NCBI RefSeq assembly: GCF_020085105.1 | Contig: NC_058045.1 | Span: 16,583,833-16,647,832 of the forward strand | Direction of reading: 5' to 3' | Length of the DNA stretch: 64,000 nt | Source: Siniperca chuatsi | Lineage: Eukaryota; Chordata; Actinopteri; Centrarchiformes; Sinipercidae | Part shown: positions 12,201 to 26,900 of the stretch, in pieces | Layout: each line of letters opens with the position of its first letter | Position numbering within the stretch: position 1 is the first letter of the stretch | The notes under the pieces: generated by a model | Database searches by the model: none | What the model was told of the DNA's origin: nothing | What the model saw: the letters and a program-made list of their open reading frames with translations, nothing else | Translations under genes and position numbers: made by a program

Positions 12201-15200
12201 TTGCTGCAGCACTCACCACCAGGGCTCTCACACGTATCCGGTCATTCTCGCTCTTCTTGTAGAGGTCCTTCAGAAGTGCCACGCCGTTGGCTGTGATGAA
12301 GGAGGCTCTCTTGGCCTTGCCTGCAGCATGGATAAGAGCCTCCACAGCTATCTGCTGGCGAGTTACATCTTCGGAGGCACACAATGAGATCACTGCATCA
12401 ATCATTCCTGACATCTCCAGAGTTCTGTTACCCACGTCGCTTGGTCCTTGGAGGAGCACCGATACTGTCTGGATGGCTCGCAGCTTGGCATCTAGGCCAG
12501 TTCGGCTAAAGTGTTGCCTACCCAGAAAAACATCAGTTAGTAAGTTAGTGAAAGAATGCCACTTTTTGGCTTACGGCCTGTAATAAGGATTTTTTCCCCC
12601 AGCTATTGCAGTATTAAGCAGCTCAAGTGAAATTTTGTTTCGGTGGTCAACTCACTGTACATATTCTTCACACAGTTTGTTGAAGTTCTCCCTCTCTTTG
12701 TCGCTATTTAGGTCATCGTAGAGTTTGCTAAGCAAGACAGAGCAGCTCATGTGGGAGTTGTCTGTAAGAGGTGGTCCTTCTGAGAGCTCAGGTACTGTCC
12801 CGGCCACCTCCAGGATTTTCTTCATTCCTGCAGGAGTACAAGGAGTTAATTAATCTGGCTGCAGCGATGCCAGATAAAACTGGTGACAGAATGTCTGAAG
12901 TGGGCTTAGAATAGTTGAGGCTATAGGCAAATTTCATTTGACATTTGAAAACAGAGTAAACACTTACTTCTCCTTCCCGTGGCATTGCAACTATACTGAA
13001 AAACTGAAATGGGTATGTTTGGCATAAGGCCTATGTCTGTTTTGTACCCGTCATAGCAAAACAATGTGAGAAAATCTACATTATGTGCAGGTGCGTTTCA
13101 TACCGTGGTCTATCACCCATAACGTGAGGGAGTTATCTGGGTTTTTCAAGGACTTGCGGGGAACTTGTTTGACCACAAGGTTGATGGCGCTGTCTCTGCC
13201 CGGCCCTGACACATTAGATGCTGGCATCATGTCCAAGAGGTGCCGTAACATTGAGCGTAGCTCCTTGGAGGGTTCTGTGTCAAATTCATACAGTCAATTG
13301 TTGAAAGCACAGGACAGAAAGATGATACACACAAAAAAAGCATTTGTTATAGGTCAGCTTTCATGTGTAGCCAACTCCAAATACAAACATAATCAGAGTC
13401 CAAACTCACCAGGAAGTATGGCTTCATCTTTCCCTCTGATCTCTCTTTTCATGCCCTCTGTCAGAGCCTCAAACATCACCTGCAGCAGGTGGCAGGCAGC
13501 CAGAGACACAGCGGAGGCTCCTGATCCCATTACTGCACACAGCTGCTCCATTCCCAACTCATTCACTATAGCCATAGTCTGGGAATAAAACAGTGGATGT
13601 CAGCAGTAAAAAGCAGCAAAGCAATTGATAAGTGTTACTGGCATGGTGAATACAGTCTCCTGACAGACATGGATGTAGATATATATCAACATCTGCTGAT
13701 AAACTGTGCCACAGCAGACTTAATGAATGGAAACAGAAATGCATAGAAATTAAAAGGAACAAAATACAAATAAGAGGGCCATCACTATGGATACACTTCA
13801 TGTTTTATCTATGTTTTCCACAAAAGAAAATACAAGTTTGTATGCCTGTTAAAGTGGGACTTTAAAGATCATACAGTGGATAAGTTTAAAGGGAATTGTC
13901 ACACTTACTCTGGAATGATGCCCTGTGCACAACCCAACCAGGGTCCTCAGGGCAGAAAGGACAACATCCTCCTGCTTTGACTGAAGGAGTTTCTGAATCA
14001 GCTTCACTCCATCGTTACGGAAGATCTGCTCAGCTCCTGCATCTTCTCGAGATAATACCACGAGATTCTGAGCAGCCTGAAATTGAATAATGGACCACAT
14101 TATTTTGGTGCAATACAACTTTACAGACAGATCAAGATACAATGAATACAAATCAAATGCATGATAAAAGTGAATGAGTGAATTACAGCAGTTTATTATG
14201 TTCCTGCCTTATGAACGACCCTTACCTTTTGTCGATCCGAGTCTTTTGCAGATGCATCTAGGAGGAGGGAAAACATTTGCTGCACACGAGCATCTGTGGA
14301 ATTTAGTTGCACCGACTATGCGGTCAAGAGAAAATACCCTAATTAGCAACAGTTTCTTCAGGGTAGTACTTTAACCCCAAGACAAACCTCCATTACCCTT
14401 CAACCACTTTATTAAAGAAAACCACATCACCTTCTGCTGGATCTGTGCTCCCAGCTGTCTGAGCAGATCCTGGAAGGCTTTGTTTTTGGGCTCCAGCTGG
14501 GCACACCTCTGAGCATCCAGAAAGGCCTGGTCAAGCCGACCAAGTTTCTGGAAAGCCTGAGCTCTCCGGAACCTGGCTTTCACATCACCTGGGTCATTAT
14601 CAAGAGCTGAAAAGAGTGACCGACATGACATTCAATATAACAGTGTACATACATCCATAAATCTTAATTTAATAAATCTTAGGCAAAGGTACAGTAAATA
14701 ATTTTTACTTTTACCTGAAATGTGACCTAACAGACTTAGATTAGCTGTAAAGAGTTTCTTCCATCAAAACAATTGGTGGGTGCATGTGTGTTGGAAGTGG
14801 TTCTCAATTAAACTGTTCACCCAAGGGTCTATAGATCATCATGAGTATCTCAATCATATTTGAAAAGAGATGCTGTTGAGCTTTTCAAATGTAATATATT
14901 TTCACCACAAACCAAATGTCATTCAGGATCCAGGTTTGGGGTAAGCTAGAGCCCATAGATCCAAACCTCAGCAGGTCACAGTAAATCTATCTGGATGGAC
15001 AGATTGTGGCTTAACTGTGTATTTAGGAAGTGTCCCTTAATTTAAACTAAGATTAAAATATGTATTTGTACTCAGTGATATTTGAACTCTACAGTATAAT
15101 TGACTGCGATTCACCTCACCTTTGGAGGCATCAGCCTCTGCCTTGCTGTACTCCTCCTGTTTCAGGTAGCAGGCAGAGCGGTTGCGGTACAGAACAGCAC

Positions 15201-15457
15201 TCTCTGCTTGGCTGTCACTCAGCTTTAATGCTTTGGTGTAACAGCAGACAGCGCCCTGCATGTCTCCTGCCTTGAAAAGGACGTTCCCCTCCTCCTTCAG
15301 GGCTGCGGGATCCTGCGTTAAAGAGAAAAAGTAGGCAACAAGGGCTCAGGATGACTGAAATGCTTCGAGTAAATGTCTCTGGATGAAATCTGCTAAGCTA
15401 AAAAAGCTATGTAGCTAACTGCTGTTACCTTACCTTTTCTCTTTCACTCACACTCAT
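9256..15457 (-). CDS. unc45a: UNC-45 myosin chaperone A
   Basis: Nineteen exons join in frame: 15434-15457, 15120-15312, 14431-14606, 14226-14315, 13909-14076, 13410-13578, 13104-13274, 12656-12827, 12217-12517, 12018-12112, 11792-11933, 11444-11584, 11125-11252, 10981-11047, 10778-10891, 10555-10670, 9909-10026, 9667-9822 and 9256-9543. The product is 942 aa (human about 944). Residues about 8-120 form three TPR motifs ([48 protein letters not shown]) that bind Hsp90. The central armadillo-like region and C-terminal UCS domain follow, with VNCTNSYDV and [10 protein letters not shown] as markers. UNC45A folds non-muscle myosin and acts in cytokinesis. I assign A rather than muscle UNC45B from linkage to rccd1 and man2a2. 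Two donors (after 11792 and 10555) are GTTTGA and GTTGGC, weaker than usual. Confidence 0.94.
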
Positions 15458-15690
15458 CTTCGAGGTGCTACACAGAATACAGCGTTACTTAGTGTGGTGA
15501 ATATGTAGTTTAATTTTACTCTACTTGGTCGCAAACACCGATAACTTCAGCCAAACATGTTACATCTTGCAACGCTTCCGGGTGTTCAGGAGCACGTTGA
15601 TGACGTTTAGGTGACAGCCACGCCCCTCTCCCCACGCGCCATTACCATAAAAGGAAGAGCGGAGCGAGAGTGTCTCTGTCTCCATCTCTG
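15458..15690 (-). promoter_or_regulatory. Probable unc45a promoter and 5'UTR
   Basis: This is the sequence just upstream of the unc45a ATG (minus strand). It is less AT-rich than its surroundings and contains a GC-box-like CACGCCCC near 15619 and a GCGCCATTACC stretch near 15636. The start site is not visible. Placement is by position and composition. Confidence 0.35.
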
Positions 15691-18500
15691 CTTTATTTGG
15701 TTACATTTTCATTCTGTGGCTTTCTTCAGTCCACACAGACACAGAGGGTTGTTATGAAGCTGATTATGTAATAATCCATTCATTAACAACCCAACAGTTG
15801 TAAGGATGCCTCATTAGTAAGCGAGTTACCAACATTTATATCTGTGCTGTAAAAAATCAAAGAATAAATACTGGTCAAAGGGATTTTTTCACAACCTGGC
15901 AACCCAACAGTTGTTCTTATTAATGGTTTATAACAAACCATGTTAGTTTAAATTTATCATTTAAAAAGCCAAAAAGACTAGATACACTATACTAGACTAC
16001 ACAAGACTAGATTACACTAGATAAAATATACAATCATACAGTACTACAAACATGCAACGCCACTACAACAAATCACAAATCCACCAATTTCACACACATT
16101 TAATACAAACCTAGGGGGACCAATACAGCACATCTTACGTAAACTTACAATACAATAAAATAACTAGTATCTACAACTGCTGATAAATATAGTGGAGTAA
16201 AAACCCACATATTTGCTTCTGAAATGCAGTGAAATACAAGGTCATACAAAATGGAAACACTCAAAATAAAGTGCCTTTACATCAAAATCATACTAATGTA
16301 CACTTCATTAAGTAATAGGGGGGAGAGAGGGTGAATTAATTTTTATGAACGGTGACAAATAAAACATATATTTCTGTCACTTTTTGGAGCAAAAGTAAAA
16401 GTGACACATTGCATTTTGAGTCTCGACATATGAGCTACAAAATGTACAGAACATTCACAACACTGTCTCCCTTCAGGTCAAAACTACAAAAGTAAGTGCC
16501 CTGGTATAGTATTTCCTGCATCAGTCACCTGGGGACTCTCATTTACCAGGTCAGTCGAGCACCATCGTTGTGTTTCCCCTGTTGCCGTGGAGACAAAGTG
16601 GTTCCCTTTGGGCCTTGTGCTCAGGTACACCTGTTAAGATTCTCATATTACCATGGCGGCTTTATGACTTTAAAAGAATATCCAGCATGAACAGTTGGTA
16701 AATATTTCCTAAGAACAGGGCTTGCTGTGAAACCTCATACATACCAGATCCACAGGAGATCCACAAGGCTCAGCAACAGCATCAGGGAGCCAAAGAGAAG
16801 AGGCACAGTCTGAAATCAAAATCTAAACCAGCTGTGTAAACATTTGTTCCTCATCACGACTTTGGTTCGTGAGAGATTATACTTTCAGAACAGGATTCTG
16901 TCATTGCTGGTGTACTTTCTGGTACCAAACCTATTTTTAAGTCTGGAAAAAACACCCTCATACACCTCAGTCATACATAGCATTATGACTGGCTTCGTAG
17001 ATCCCATGAAAAGTTATCAGTCTCTTGTGACTAGAGCAAAACCAAAATAACACCATCTGTTCCTGTCATGTCCCACACAATCTGTAAATTAATTATTGAA
17101 GTGTCCGCTATGATCCTGTTTCCATAAACACATAAAGAGTTCCTGAATTATCCATCAAAAGAACGCAACAATGTGACTCACCTACAAAGCATCATTGCAT
17201 TTTCCACACTGGGCTTCTCAGGTGTTGTTTACCATGCACAGCGGTGTTAACTTCTCTGCAGCAGTCAGGCTGGCTAGCTTTGGTGACATAGTGACACAAT
17301 AGGCAGCACTGCTTGAGACCCTCTGTCTATAGGCAAGTGGCTCAGACAGGGAGGGAGTCACTCCAGGGGTCACAATCCCTCTACAGTAGCATTATAAAAG
17401 TCGCATGATGACATAACTTTACATTAGCCTGAAGAAGCACCCTCTACTCTATTTTGTATGTTTCCAATTTTTAAACCTCTGTATCTCTCTCACCAAACAC
17501 CCAGAATGGAAAAGCAAGTGGTGCCTGAGACAGATATAACTTGTGAGACGAGGTCTATTATTGTCTGGATTCTTCAGTTTCCTACACACTCGAGACATTA
17601 ATAAGAAAGTTCTTTATTACAAAAAGTATGCTAGTTGGCTGGTTTTTGAGAAAGTTTAGACTTGTTAGCAGAGCTTGTATATATCTGTTTTTTAGGGTTT
17701 CAAATCAAGTTATTCTGTGTGGCTTTCTTGCTTTTAGCCTAGTAGCAAGAAAAAGTAGAGTAGTACACTGGCCTTACTAGGACATATATGTTATGTCCCA
17801 TGTTGACTTCTGTAGCCTATTTTGGACTCTGTCTACTATCAGAGCAGATGATCAAACTAGATGCAGTTGTGACCTATTATTACGGGTACAGCCCACACAG
17901 TAGTGAGCTATGTGATTCTTCTTCCTCATAGACATAGATAATTCTGCACTTAAAACAACAGCCACACACATACACCTTTTTGATCAGTGATGAAAGTTTT
18001 CAGTGTCTTTCCAGACACAACGTACTATTTATTCAGGATAATTCACAGACTTCACTGTAAGTTCGAAGGGACTGTTTCTTTTGTAGATTCATAGCCCTTG
18101 TATTAACCTTAATATATATCATTACTGACGCTATTTTGTCTCTGAACTTCCGAGTGGATTGTTTTAAATATTACAATAAGCAATTAGCAATAACTATTAT
18201 AGGTAACTTTGTCATTAGACATAAGCTCAGGGTTGTGTCCACTCCTGGTATAAGTACATCGCCTGTGTGACTACAAGTGGTTGGATCTGCTTGTTTAATG
18301 TGTTGTTAGCAAATCTATTTTATACTCACTGTGTTTTTGTAATTATGCTGTTATCTGTTTCATGAGCCAACACATGGCTGATACTCCGGCTGATTGCAAT
18401 CACCCTGTGCGTTAAATCTGTATATAATTCAGTCATTTATAAACTTATGTTGCATTGCAGACAATCACATTTACCCCATGCATTTATTAGTCGAGAAACG
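15691..18500. other. Gene-free spacer between unc45a and man2a2
   Basis: This is an AT-rich stretch with stops in all frames and only ORFs under 75 codons that lack recognisable domains. I see no RNA gene or clear transposon. HDDC3, which lies between MAN2A2 and UNC45A in human, is not detectable here. Confidence 0.5.
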
Positions 18501-20648
18501 AAAGGTTGCTGCATTTATTTTACAATCTGCTGAAGCTGTTGGCCAATCATCGACTCGTGTGCAGCTCCCCTCTTCCCATAAGCCTTTGCAGCAGCTCAGT
18601 GGTGTTAGCTGCTAGGCTAGCTGCTTCAGCTGGTAATCTGTCAGCCTGGAGCTAAAAGCACGCTCGCTGCTGGGCGCTACAGTCTCCCTTGATGGGCAAC
18701 GTCAGATTTGATCATTTTGTTCACAACGAGACGGGGTCCCAAGGTCGTACACGAATGTTAGCCGAGGTTTAGATGGAAAGTGAATGGTTAGCCAGGAATT
18801 ATCAGTCACGTATTGTCTTGATGTTATCAAGCCGATACTTGCTATCGTTTGTAACATTAGACATCGATCTGCCGTGCGGCACAGGCTTTTCACGGATGCA
18901 GAAAGACAGCTGTGAAAGACTGCTGTTCACCTACATTTGTCAGTAAGTTAAAAGACAGTCCTTAAAATTAAACGTTGTCCGACTCTTGAAGCTAGCTCAC
19001 AAACCAGTCTAGTTGATGTGGTTACTTAACAACTTAATGGAACATCTGGTAGCTAGCGCTAGCTTGTTTAGCTGCATATTCGAGATATCTAGTTAACCGT
19101 TATTATTAACGTTAAAGTTTGGCAGAGTACGTTAATGCGGCTAATGGGTTAACCAGCTACATGCGTTAACTAGCTGCCGTGTATCTGACTTTCACATGAT
19201 AATGTCCAAATACAGGTATTTTAGTGTTCTTAAGTTTGAGGCAAAACGCAATGTTGCTTGGCTAGCTGCCACCCCTGAGTCAATAACCCGAAGATGAATT
19301 TGACAGTTTACATACGAGATTGTGAATACTGAGGAATGTTTCCCTGATGCTAATATGCCATCATGTGATCAGTTTGGGATCTGTGGTGCATTTAACGTTA
19401 CATTCAGTCACATAAATGAAAAGCTGTAGTTGTTAGTAATCAGGCACCCCAACTAACAAAGCCTTTCATTTTGGATATATTTATCAGATGATCTAAGAAA
19501 TTATCGCCTTCCTGCTGACAGCGGGGCTATTTTCTTCAGTCAGTCTAAGCAAATGTAAGTGCCAGGTTATTATCCCAACTCTCTGTGGTAATGCTGAGGT
19601 AGTCCCAGCAGAAGTGAGCGGATTATGATCGTGTTGGATTTGCACACAGAGGGAAACAGAAACACCTATTAGCTTTGTGAGTCAACACAGACCACTGTGC
19701 TCAGCTTGAATTTATTTTGTATTTTCTTTCCCCAGTTTACTTTACTTGTCAGATCAAAAAAAGTATCTCTTCCTTTCACTTGTGCTTCTTGTCAGTGACA
19801 GTCTCTCTCTGGAATCCTGAATACATATTCATTTGTATTCATACATTTCTGCATGCTCCATTAATCTAAAATTTTCCTAACAGCTGAAGAAGACCCTCTG
19901 ATGTGATTTCAACTTGGCACTTGTGATCAAGGACAGACGCACTGCTCATGCTGCCACAGTAGATGTGCTGTCACTATGCTGCTGAGAGAAGAATGACATT
20001 TGTCTCATTTTCATTCCTGGAGATCCTTCGAGCAGTGTTGAGGCTTGATTAAAAAGCTGCTGCTGTTTCTTTGCACTGCCTCAACCTAGTGTGCAAACTG
20101 TTATGGCATTGGAGGCCAACTAAGCAAAAGGTTGGTCGTACTGGAGGATTAGACTGTGCTGTGGGAGTGGGGACTGGACCAGGAGAGCAGGCCCACAGCG
20201 ACACACATCATGCTGCAGGGACACTAGGCTCCCTGTTTAAGCCCCTTCTGTGTGGCGCTTCTTTTTTTCTTTTCCTGCAGTCTCATCAGTTTGGATGGTT
20301 GAGCACAAGGGCTACTTTGAAGGAGCCCACCGGTGGCTGTGGTTTGGCCAGAGCTGACAGACTGCTTGCCAGCTATTGCTGATCAGGAACCCTTGTACAC
20401 TGCTACCACTGCTGTAGCCCCCTTATGTGATCTCCAGTATGGTGAGTGGAGGCTGGAGGCATCGCAGGAGTTGAACTGAACCATTAATACTGGTGTAGCT
20501 GGTTACTTTCCATCATTTTTTTCCTGCACTGTGAAGGATAGCATTCCGGTTTTCAAGGACTTTTTTTCTCTGTGCTGAAAAAAAAACCACCACAGTCAAG
20601 GTCATTTTTAAAATTTAAACTTCGGAAAGAAGACCGCTCCAGAGGAGG
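18501..20648 (+). promoter_or_regulatory. Probable man2a2 promoter and 5'UTR exons
   Basis: The sequence near 18540-18940 could be a first non-coding exon ending at a donor-like GTAAGTT (about 18942). CTAACAG near 19877-19883 followed by sequence up to a GTGAGTGG (about 20440) could be a second one. The joins are tentative because untranslated exons leave no reading frame to test. An ORF of 103 codons at 20071-20382 would be an upstream ORF or chance. Confidence 0.3.
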
Positions 20649-21898
20649 ATGAAGCTCAGGAAGCAGGTGACGGTGTGTGGAGGGGCCATATTTTGTGTGG
20701 CTGTATTCTCGCTGTATCTGATGTTGGATCGAGTCCAACATGACCCTGCAAGGCGACAGAATGGCGGGAACTTTCCACGGGTAAGAATAATTGCTGTAGT
20801 GGTGGTGCATATCTTGTGTGAAAACCCCTTATTTATTTTTGTTGCAGTTCTTCTTTTTGCATGTTTTGTTGTGATACACCACACGTTAGCACAAGGCTTA
20901 ATTTATGTGCTTTTTTTTGTACATAGACATGTGCAATCATGTACCTATTGTTGTGTAGAAATCTTTAGGGCTGATTGATCTCATACTGCTATTTGTTACC
21001 TTGGCTGAATCAGAAGGTTTGTCTTAAAACTGAAGTTTGTTCACTGTAGCAGAGAAGAAGAATGTGGGTTTGGCTAACAGATGTTTTATGATGTTACACA
21101 GCTGTGTGATTTATTATTTTTGTGTGTGTTTTAGAGCCAAATCTCTGTTCTGCAGAACCGGATAGAGCAGCTGGAGCAGCTCCTGGAGGAAAACCACCAA
21201 ATCATCAGCCACATAAAGGACTCTGTGATGGAGCTCACAGACACAGGAGCTGTCTCTCCCAGCGGCCACCTGCCATTCAGAAGTGCCAATGGTTCTTGGG
21301 TCCTTCCCTTTGATGGCCGCCCCACTTTCCTCGCTGTCAAGCCCCAGGATTGCCAATTTGCTGTAGGCAGCCGTGGTCAAGCAGACGTTCAGGTGAGCTT
21401 ACTATACTACTAGTTTTTCCCTTAGATGAAATGTTAAGTAGCTAATTGGCCAAAACATTATCATCTATATTGTAGATCTTATTGCGTACTTATTTTTGGA
21501 GCGTGTCTAGCAAGCAAAATGATGAGTTTGTGTTTGATTTTTAGATGCTGGATGTGTACTCCCTCCTCAAGTTTGACAACCCCGATGGCGGCGTATGGAA
21601 ACAGGGCTTTGACATTACTTATGAACCTGAAGAGTGGGACAATGAACCGCTGCAAGTGTTTGTGGTCCCCCACTCCCACAATGATCCAGGTGAGAGGGCA
21701 TAACACACACAGAAAAACTTTGTTGAACGTTGTACATGTCTCAGTGCTAGCCTAAAAGTCTTCCTGATCAAACTGAATCTTAATACACAGCCTATAGCAT
21801 ATCTTGTCTATAGATAAGCCAGCTACTGTGAGGTCTTACCTGAGTGGGAGACTAGTGATAGGGATGCAGGAAATCTTACAAAATTTGATTAATTCTTT

Positions 21899-21959
<61 letters not shown>

Positions 21960-23950
21960 GCATAATGCTGAAATGATTGACGGCGTAGCCACAAACAATG
22001 GAATTAGACAGATATTTGCATTGGAAAACTGAGATTTTATTTTAGACTGACATTTCCATTAAACTTGTTTACCAGCCTGCCACATGCTTGCTAACTTGAT
22101 AGTTATTGATATGTTGACAGGCTGCAGAGACCTGCAATTTTGGTCCATCAACAATGGGAACAGGCTTCATTTGGAGCTGCATTCAATTAAACTCTGCTGC
22201 AAAGTTTACTTTAGTAATTTTTTATGCAGCATTCAGTGTCCAGGGTTAGCAGATGGTTCAGCTCACACTGAAGACTTGTGACAGCAGGTTTACTGGTAAA
22301 AGGCTCATTCCTCTAAATGCATAGAAGGGATTTTAAGGGTTTTAGTAAACTACAGGTAAGCAGGACAAACAATGAGTAACACAATGTTAGACTGCACTAA
22401 ATAGTCCTGCCCCTCACAACTGTTTACGAGCTCTGGTTCACTTAACTATCACCATTTCAGTGCCATTGCTTACGATGATGTGGAACTTTGATCTCTATAA
22501 AATATATTGGCCTCCAATATGTGAGATAAATATCTGACAGGCTATTTATAGGCAATGGCAGTCTACACTATTGAACACGAAAAGTGCATAGAAAGTGCTT
22601 TTTAGTCACTTTCTTTGAACCCACTCTGTTAAATAGCTTTCTGAAGGGAACAGCTGTACTTGAATAAAATATGAGTTTTATTTTTTATCCGTTGCAGCAC
22701 TTCTTCCACAGCGTTGAGTCTCTTAGCAGCCTTGTAGTCTTGTCTTTGCATCAGGCGGCTAGATGGGGGTATGTAGAGGTGTATTGTTTGTATTGTCTGT
22801 TTGCCAACTGTTGTGCAAAATACTCATCTTTATCTTCTTGTCTTGTTAGGTTGGATCAAGACTTTTGACAAGTACTTCACAGACCAGACGCAACATATTT
22901 TAAACAACATGGTGGTGAAGCTGGCAGAGGATCCTCGCAGGAAGTTCATCTGGTCTGAGATTTCATTCTTCTCCAAGTGGTGGGAGACTGCAGACATACA
23001 CAAGCAGGAGGCTATGCGCAAGTGAGTCACAACTCAGTGAAGCACACAGTTTTGCCTTTAATTTCTAACTAACTCTGAGAATTAGTATTTTACACAATGG
23101 ATAGTATCTGCTGGCAGACGGTGGGTGCTCTAGAAATAGCTTGTTATGTGATTAATGTGACTCCCTCTTTGGGGCTGGATTATCTTCACCTTGCTTTCTT
23201 AATCCTCTCTGTTCAACAGACTGATCCTTGGAGGGCAGCTGGAGATCGTGACGGGAGGTTGGGTGATGACAGATGAAGCCAACGTTCACTACTTTGCCAT
23301 GATAGACCAGCTCATTGAAGGACATCAGTGGCTGGAGAGAAATCTAGGTACATAACCAATCAGAAATGATTCCTTACTCAAGCCTTTTCTTTTCTGTTTA
23401 GACAAGTGATGCTTATATGTTAAATGAACGCTCTTGTCTCTCTGAAATTTCAGCCCCATTACATTTAAGTTTAAAGTGAATAATCATAGCAGTCCACTCA
23501 AAGCTTGATGGTAAAATCTGAGTTTGTCATCCTGCATGCAGCAGGTGTAGTCTCTCACTCAGTGGGTGATAAAATACTTTGTGCTACTCTGTGCTTCCTG
23601 CTGAGGAGAATGATTTCCTAAAAGATGCATGCCTTCCTTTTTATCTGAGCATAAACCTGAAATACTTGCTTCCTGCTCGCTGTCATAGGTGTAACTCCTC
23701 GCAGTGGGTGGGCGGTAGACCCTTTCGGTCACAGTGCTACTATGCCCTATCTGCTGAAAAGGGCCAACCTGACCAGCATGCTCATCCAGAGGGTCCATTA
23801 CTCCATCAAAAAACACTTTGCCTCCACCCGCAGCCTGGAGTTTATGTGGAGACAGGCCTGGGGTGAGTTGACCAGAGCCAGCGATGTCATATGATTCATG
23901 TACTCATCTTTGTTAAGCTCATTGCAGAATGAGTCATGCCACTTGTCGTG

Positions 23951-23986
<36 letters not shown>

Positions 23987-26900
23987 AGGCCATGACAAGT
24001 GAGAGGGACATTTTGGAAGGACAATCAGTGCGTAATAGATTCAGAATAACTATCTTTATTATTATTTTTAAATTAATTGGACATCTACTGAAGATTTACT
24101 GTCCTTTCGCTCTTAATGGAAAAATCCTCTGATATTACACTGTTAGATATCATCATTCTTTTGGGGATTCATTTGTGATTCACAAGTGATGTCATTTACT
24201 GCTTAGCTGCTTTATCCAGAATGACTTTTGACAGTCCCCAAAGAACACTGTAGGAGTGAACTTAAATTGCCAACAAGTTTATGAGCACTGGTGTGTTTTA
24301 TGATCACAAATACCATCCCTACTCAGAGCACAACATGCCTTTTTATTAATGTATTTCATTCTAGTCTATTGAGGCTGTGGCCAACAATGGATGTCCCTCA
24401 AGCCAATGTTTTGATTTTTACTTTACTGCCTTGACAGACACTGGATCGAGCACAGACATCTTTTGCCACATGATGCCATTCTACAGCTACGACGTGCCTC
24501 ACACCTGTGGGCCCGACCCGAAGATCTGCTGCCAGTTCGATTTCAAGAGGTTACCAGGTGGTCGGATAAACTGTCCCTGGAAAGTGCCACCAAAAACTGT
24601 GGTGGAGGCCAATGTAGCAGAGAGGTTAGTTATCTCTTACTTTGGGTATGTTACAGGTTGGAAGTGGACACTGTGGGTATATCCTGACTTTGTCTTAGAG
24701 AACAAATTTTAGGGGGGGGGGATTTAGGATGATTGCAGAAAATATGCTCTGTGGCAAACAAAAGTTGTTTATGACACCATGTTTTGTTCACCGGGATGAT
24801 CTTCACAAATTAACACTACTTTTATGATTTTTGAAGTGTAAATGCGATTGCCACAAGTAAAAAGCTAACATAGGCTATAAACGTACTACACCGCGGTCGC
24901 ATCACTAAGCTTCCAACTTGTAATTTGATTTTGCGCACTTACCTCTTCTACAAAAGCCTTTCCTCTTAGTGTGACCTAGAATAGTTTGCAAGAGTGCGAG
25001 TATAAACCACGGATGTATATACATCACACAAAGTTGACACAATGAGTAAAGCTGTAAAGGTGGACTAGTGAGTAGATGAGTTTTCACGTTCAGCGTGATG
25101 ACATTTAATGTCCCTGCTAACCTCTGTAGTCTCATTTAGCCACTTGTTAGCAACTGCATTTCTTAAGACACGTAAAAGCTTCAAAATGCAGGAGTGAGGT
25201 ATTTACTGATGTATTTTATGTCTTAGAACGAAACGTGAAAATCTCTTAAGAATGCGTTTACCACAGACCTTTATTTCAGGCATCTAACCAAAAACCCTTT
25301 AAAAAAAAAAAAACAAAAAAAAAAAAAACCCATTGACTTCGAGACGAGGGAACCGGAAGTGCTAAAATGCTAACTCAATTCCTGGGTTTTAGGACTCATT
25401 TCTGCAACAATCTATGCAGCAGGCATGGACTGCAGATAGTGCTGTAGTCTTTTAGAGGACCTAAAGAACTTTCCAGAGGACATATTTCAGTGGCTAATGG
25501 AAAAACCCCCAGGGTTAATTTGATCCTCCTCTTTCCAAGGTCGTTGTGATTTCCTACAAAACTGGCATCTGTAAAGCAGGACAGTTTGGATGCCAAGAAA
25601 TGTGTCCTCTCAGATTTTGCTTGTTTTCCCCTCTCTCCCTCTTTCTTAATCAGGGCAAACCTGCTCCTGGATCAGTACCGTAAAAAGTCCCAACTCTACC
25701 GCAGCAAGGTACTTCTTGTCCCTCTGGGAGATGACTTCCGCTACGACAAGGCCCTGGAGTGGGATCAGCAGTACATCAACTACCAGAAGCTGTTTGACTA
25801 CATGAATTCTCACACAGAGATGCATGTACAAGTGAGAAAATAATTTGTCATCTGTCACAAACAGTGTTGCCAAATATCTGTTTTTTGCATCTTTGTCATT
25901 GTTTTTGTGCTTCCCAGCTTCTGGCGTACCAAATATCTCAGTGTACAATCTTTCTTGTGATAATGAATCATGCAGTAGTATTTTAACTTGCTGACAGAAC
26001 AAAGAATCTGGTGCGACTCTATTTGGTTCAGAAAATGTACTGTAAGATGAAATACGCATGCGTAATAATGAGATATTTTCTTTTCTTTTTACTGTTCAGC
26101 TGTGAGTTGTTGAGTAAAGTGTGTGTTTTTGTTTTTTTTGTTTTTTAACAATGTGTCATCTGCCTGGCTGCTCCCCCAGGCTCAGTTTGGGACTCTGACA
26201 GACTACTTCAACGCTGTATACAAAGCACATGGAGTGGCCCAGGGATCCAGACCCGCAGACTACCCAGTGCTTAGTGGAGATTTCTTTGCCTATGCAGACC
26301 GTGAAGACCACTACTGGACTGGCTATTTCACCTCTCGGCCCTTTTACAAGAGCCTGGACCGTGTGATAGAGTCACACCTCAGGTGGGGCAGATTTAATCA
26401 CACTTCATTGATAACTAACACCCACAACCTGTGGTGTATTAATAATACTGTAGCTGTTCATATGAGTGAGTTCTACCTGTTTGCATTGCAAACAAGATGC
26501 AAGATCCTTTTATACAAATTAAAGGCACAGTTCAAATGAACAAATAGCGTGATTTAAATCATATGTAAACTCTTTCTTTAAGTTTAAAAATGAAATGAAA
26601 ATGCTCAAAGGAATTTTTTTTTTCCAAAGAAAAAGTAGTCATCTGAAAATAGCGTAATAATTTGAACACATCTTTTTAGTATATACTAAATGAAGCTAGT
26701 ACGTCTTACTTTAAAGGGCTCCTCAATGCTAACTGATTGTCAATGTCCTTTCAGGGGGGCAGAGATCCTTTACAGCCTGGCGGTTGCGAACGCTCGGCAT
26801 GCTGGCATGGAAGGCCGCTACCCGGTCTCGGATTATGCCCTGCTAGTGGATGCGAGGCGGTCTGTCGGCCTCTTCCAACATCACGATGCCATCACTGGCA

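Noticed and set aside
20071-20382. 103-codon ORF upstream of man2a2
   Set aside because: No domain, composition like non-coding sequence, and it lies in the likely 5'UTR. At most it is an upstream ORF.
15458-20648. HDDC3 gene between unc45a and man2a2
   Set aside because: No HD-domain motif or exon-like ORF was found.
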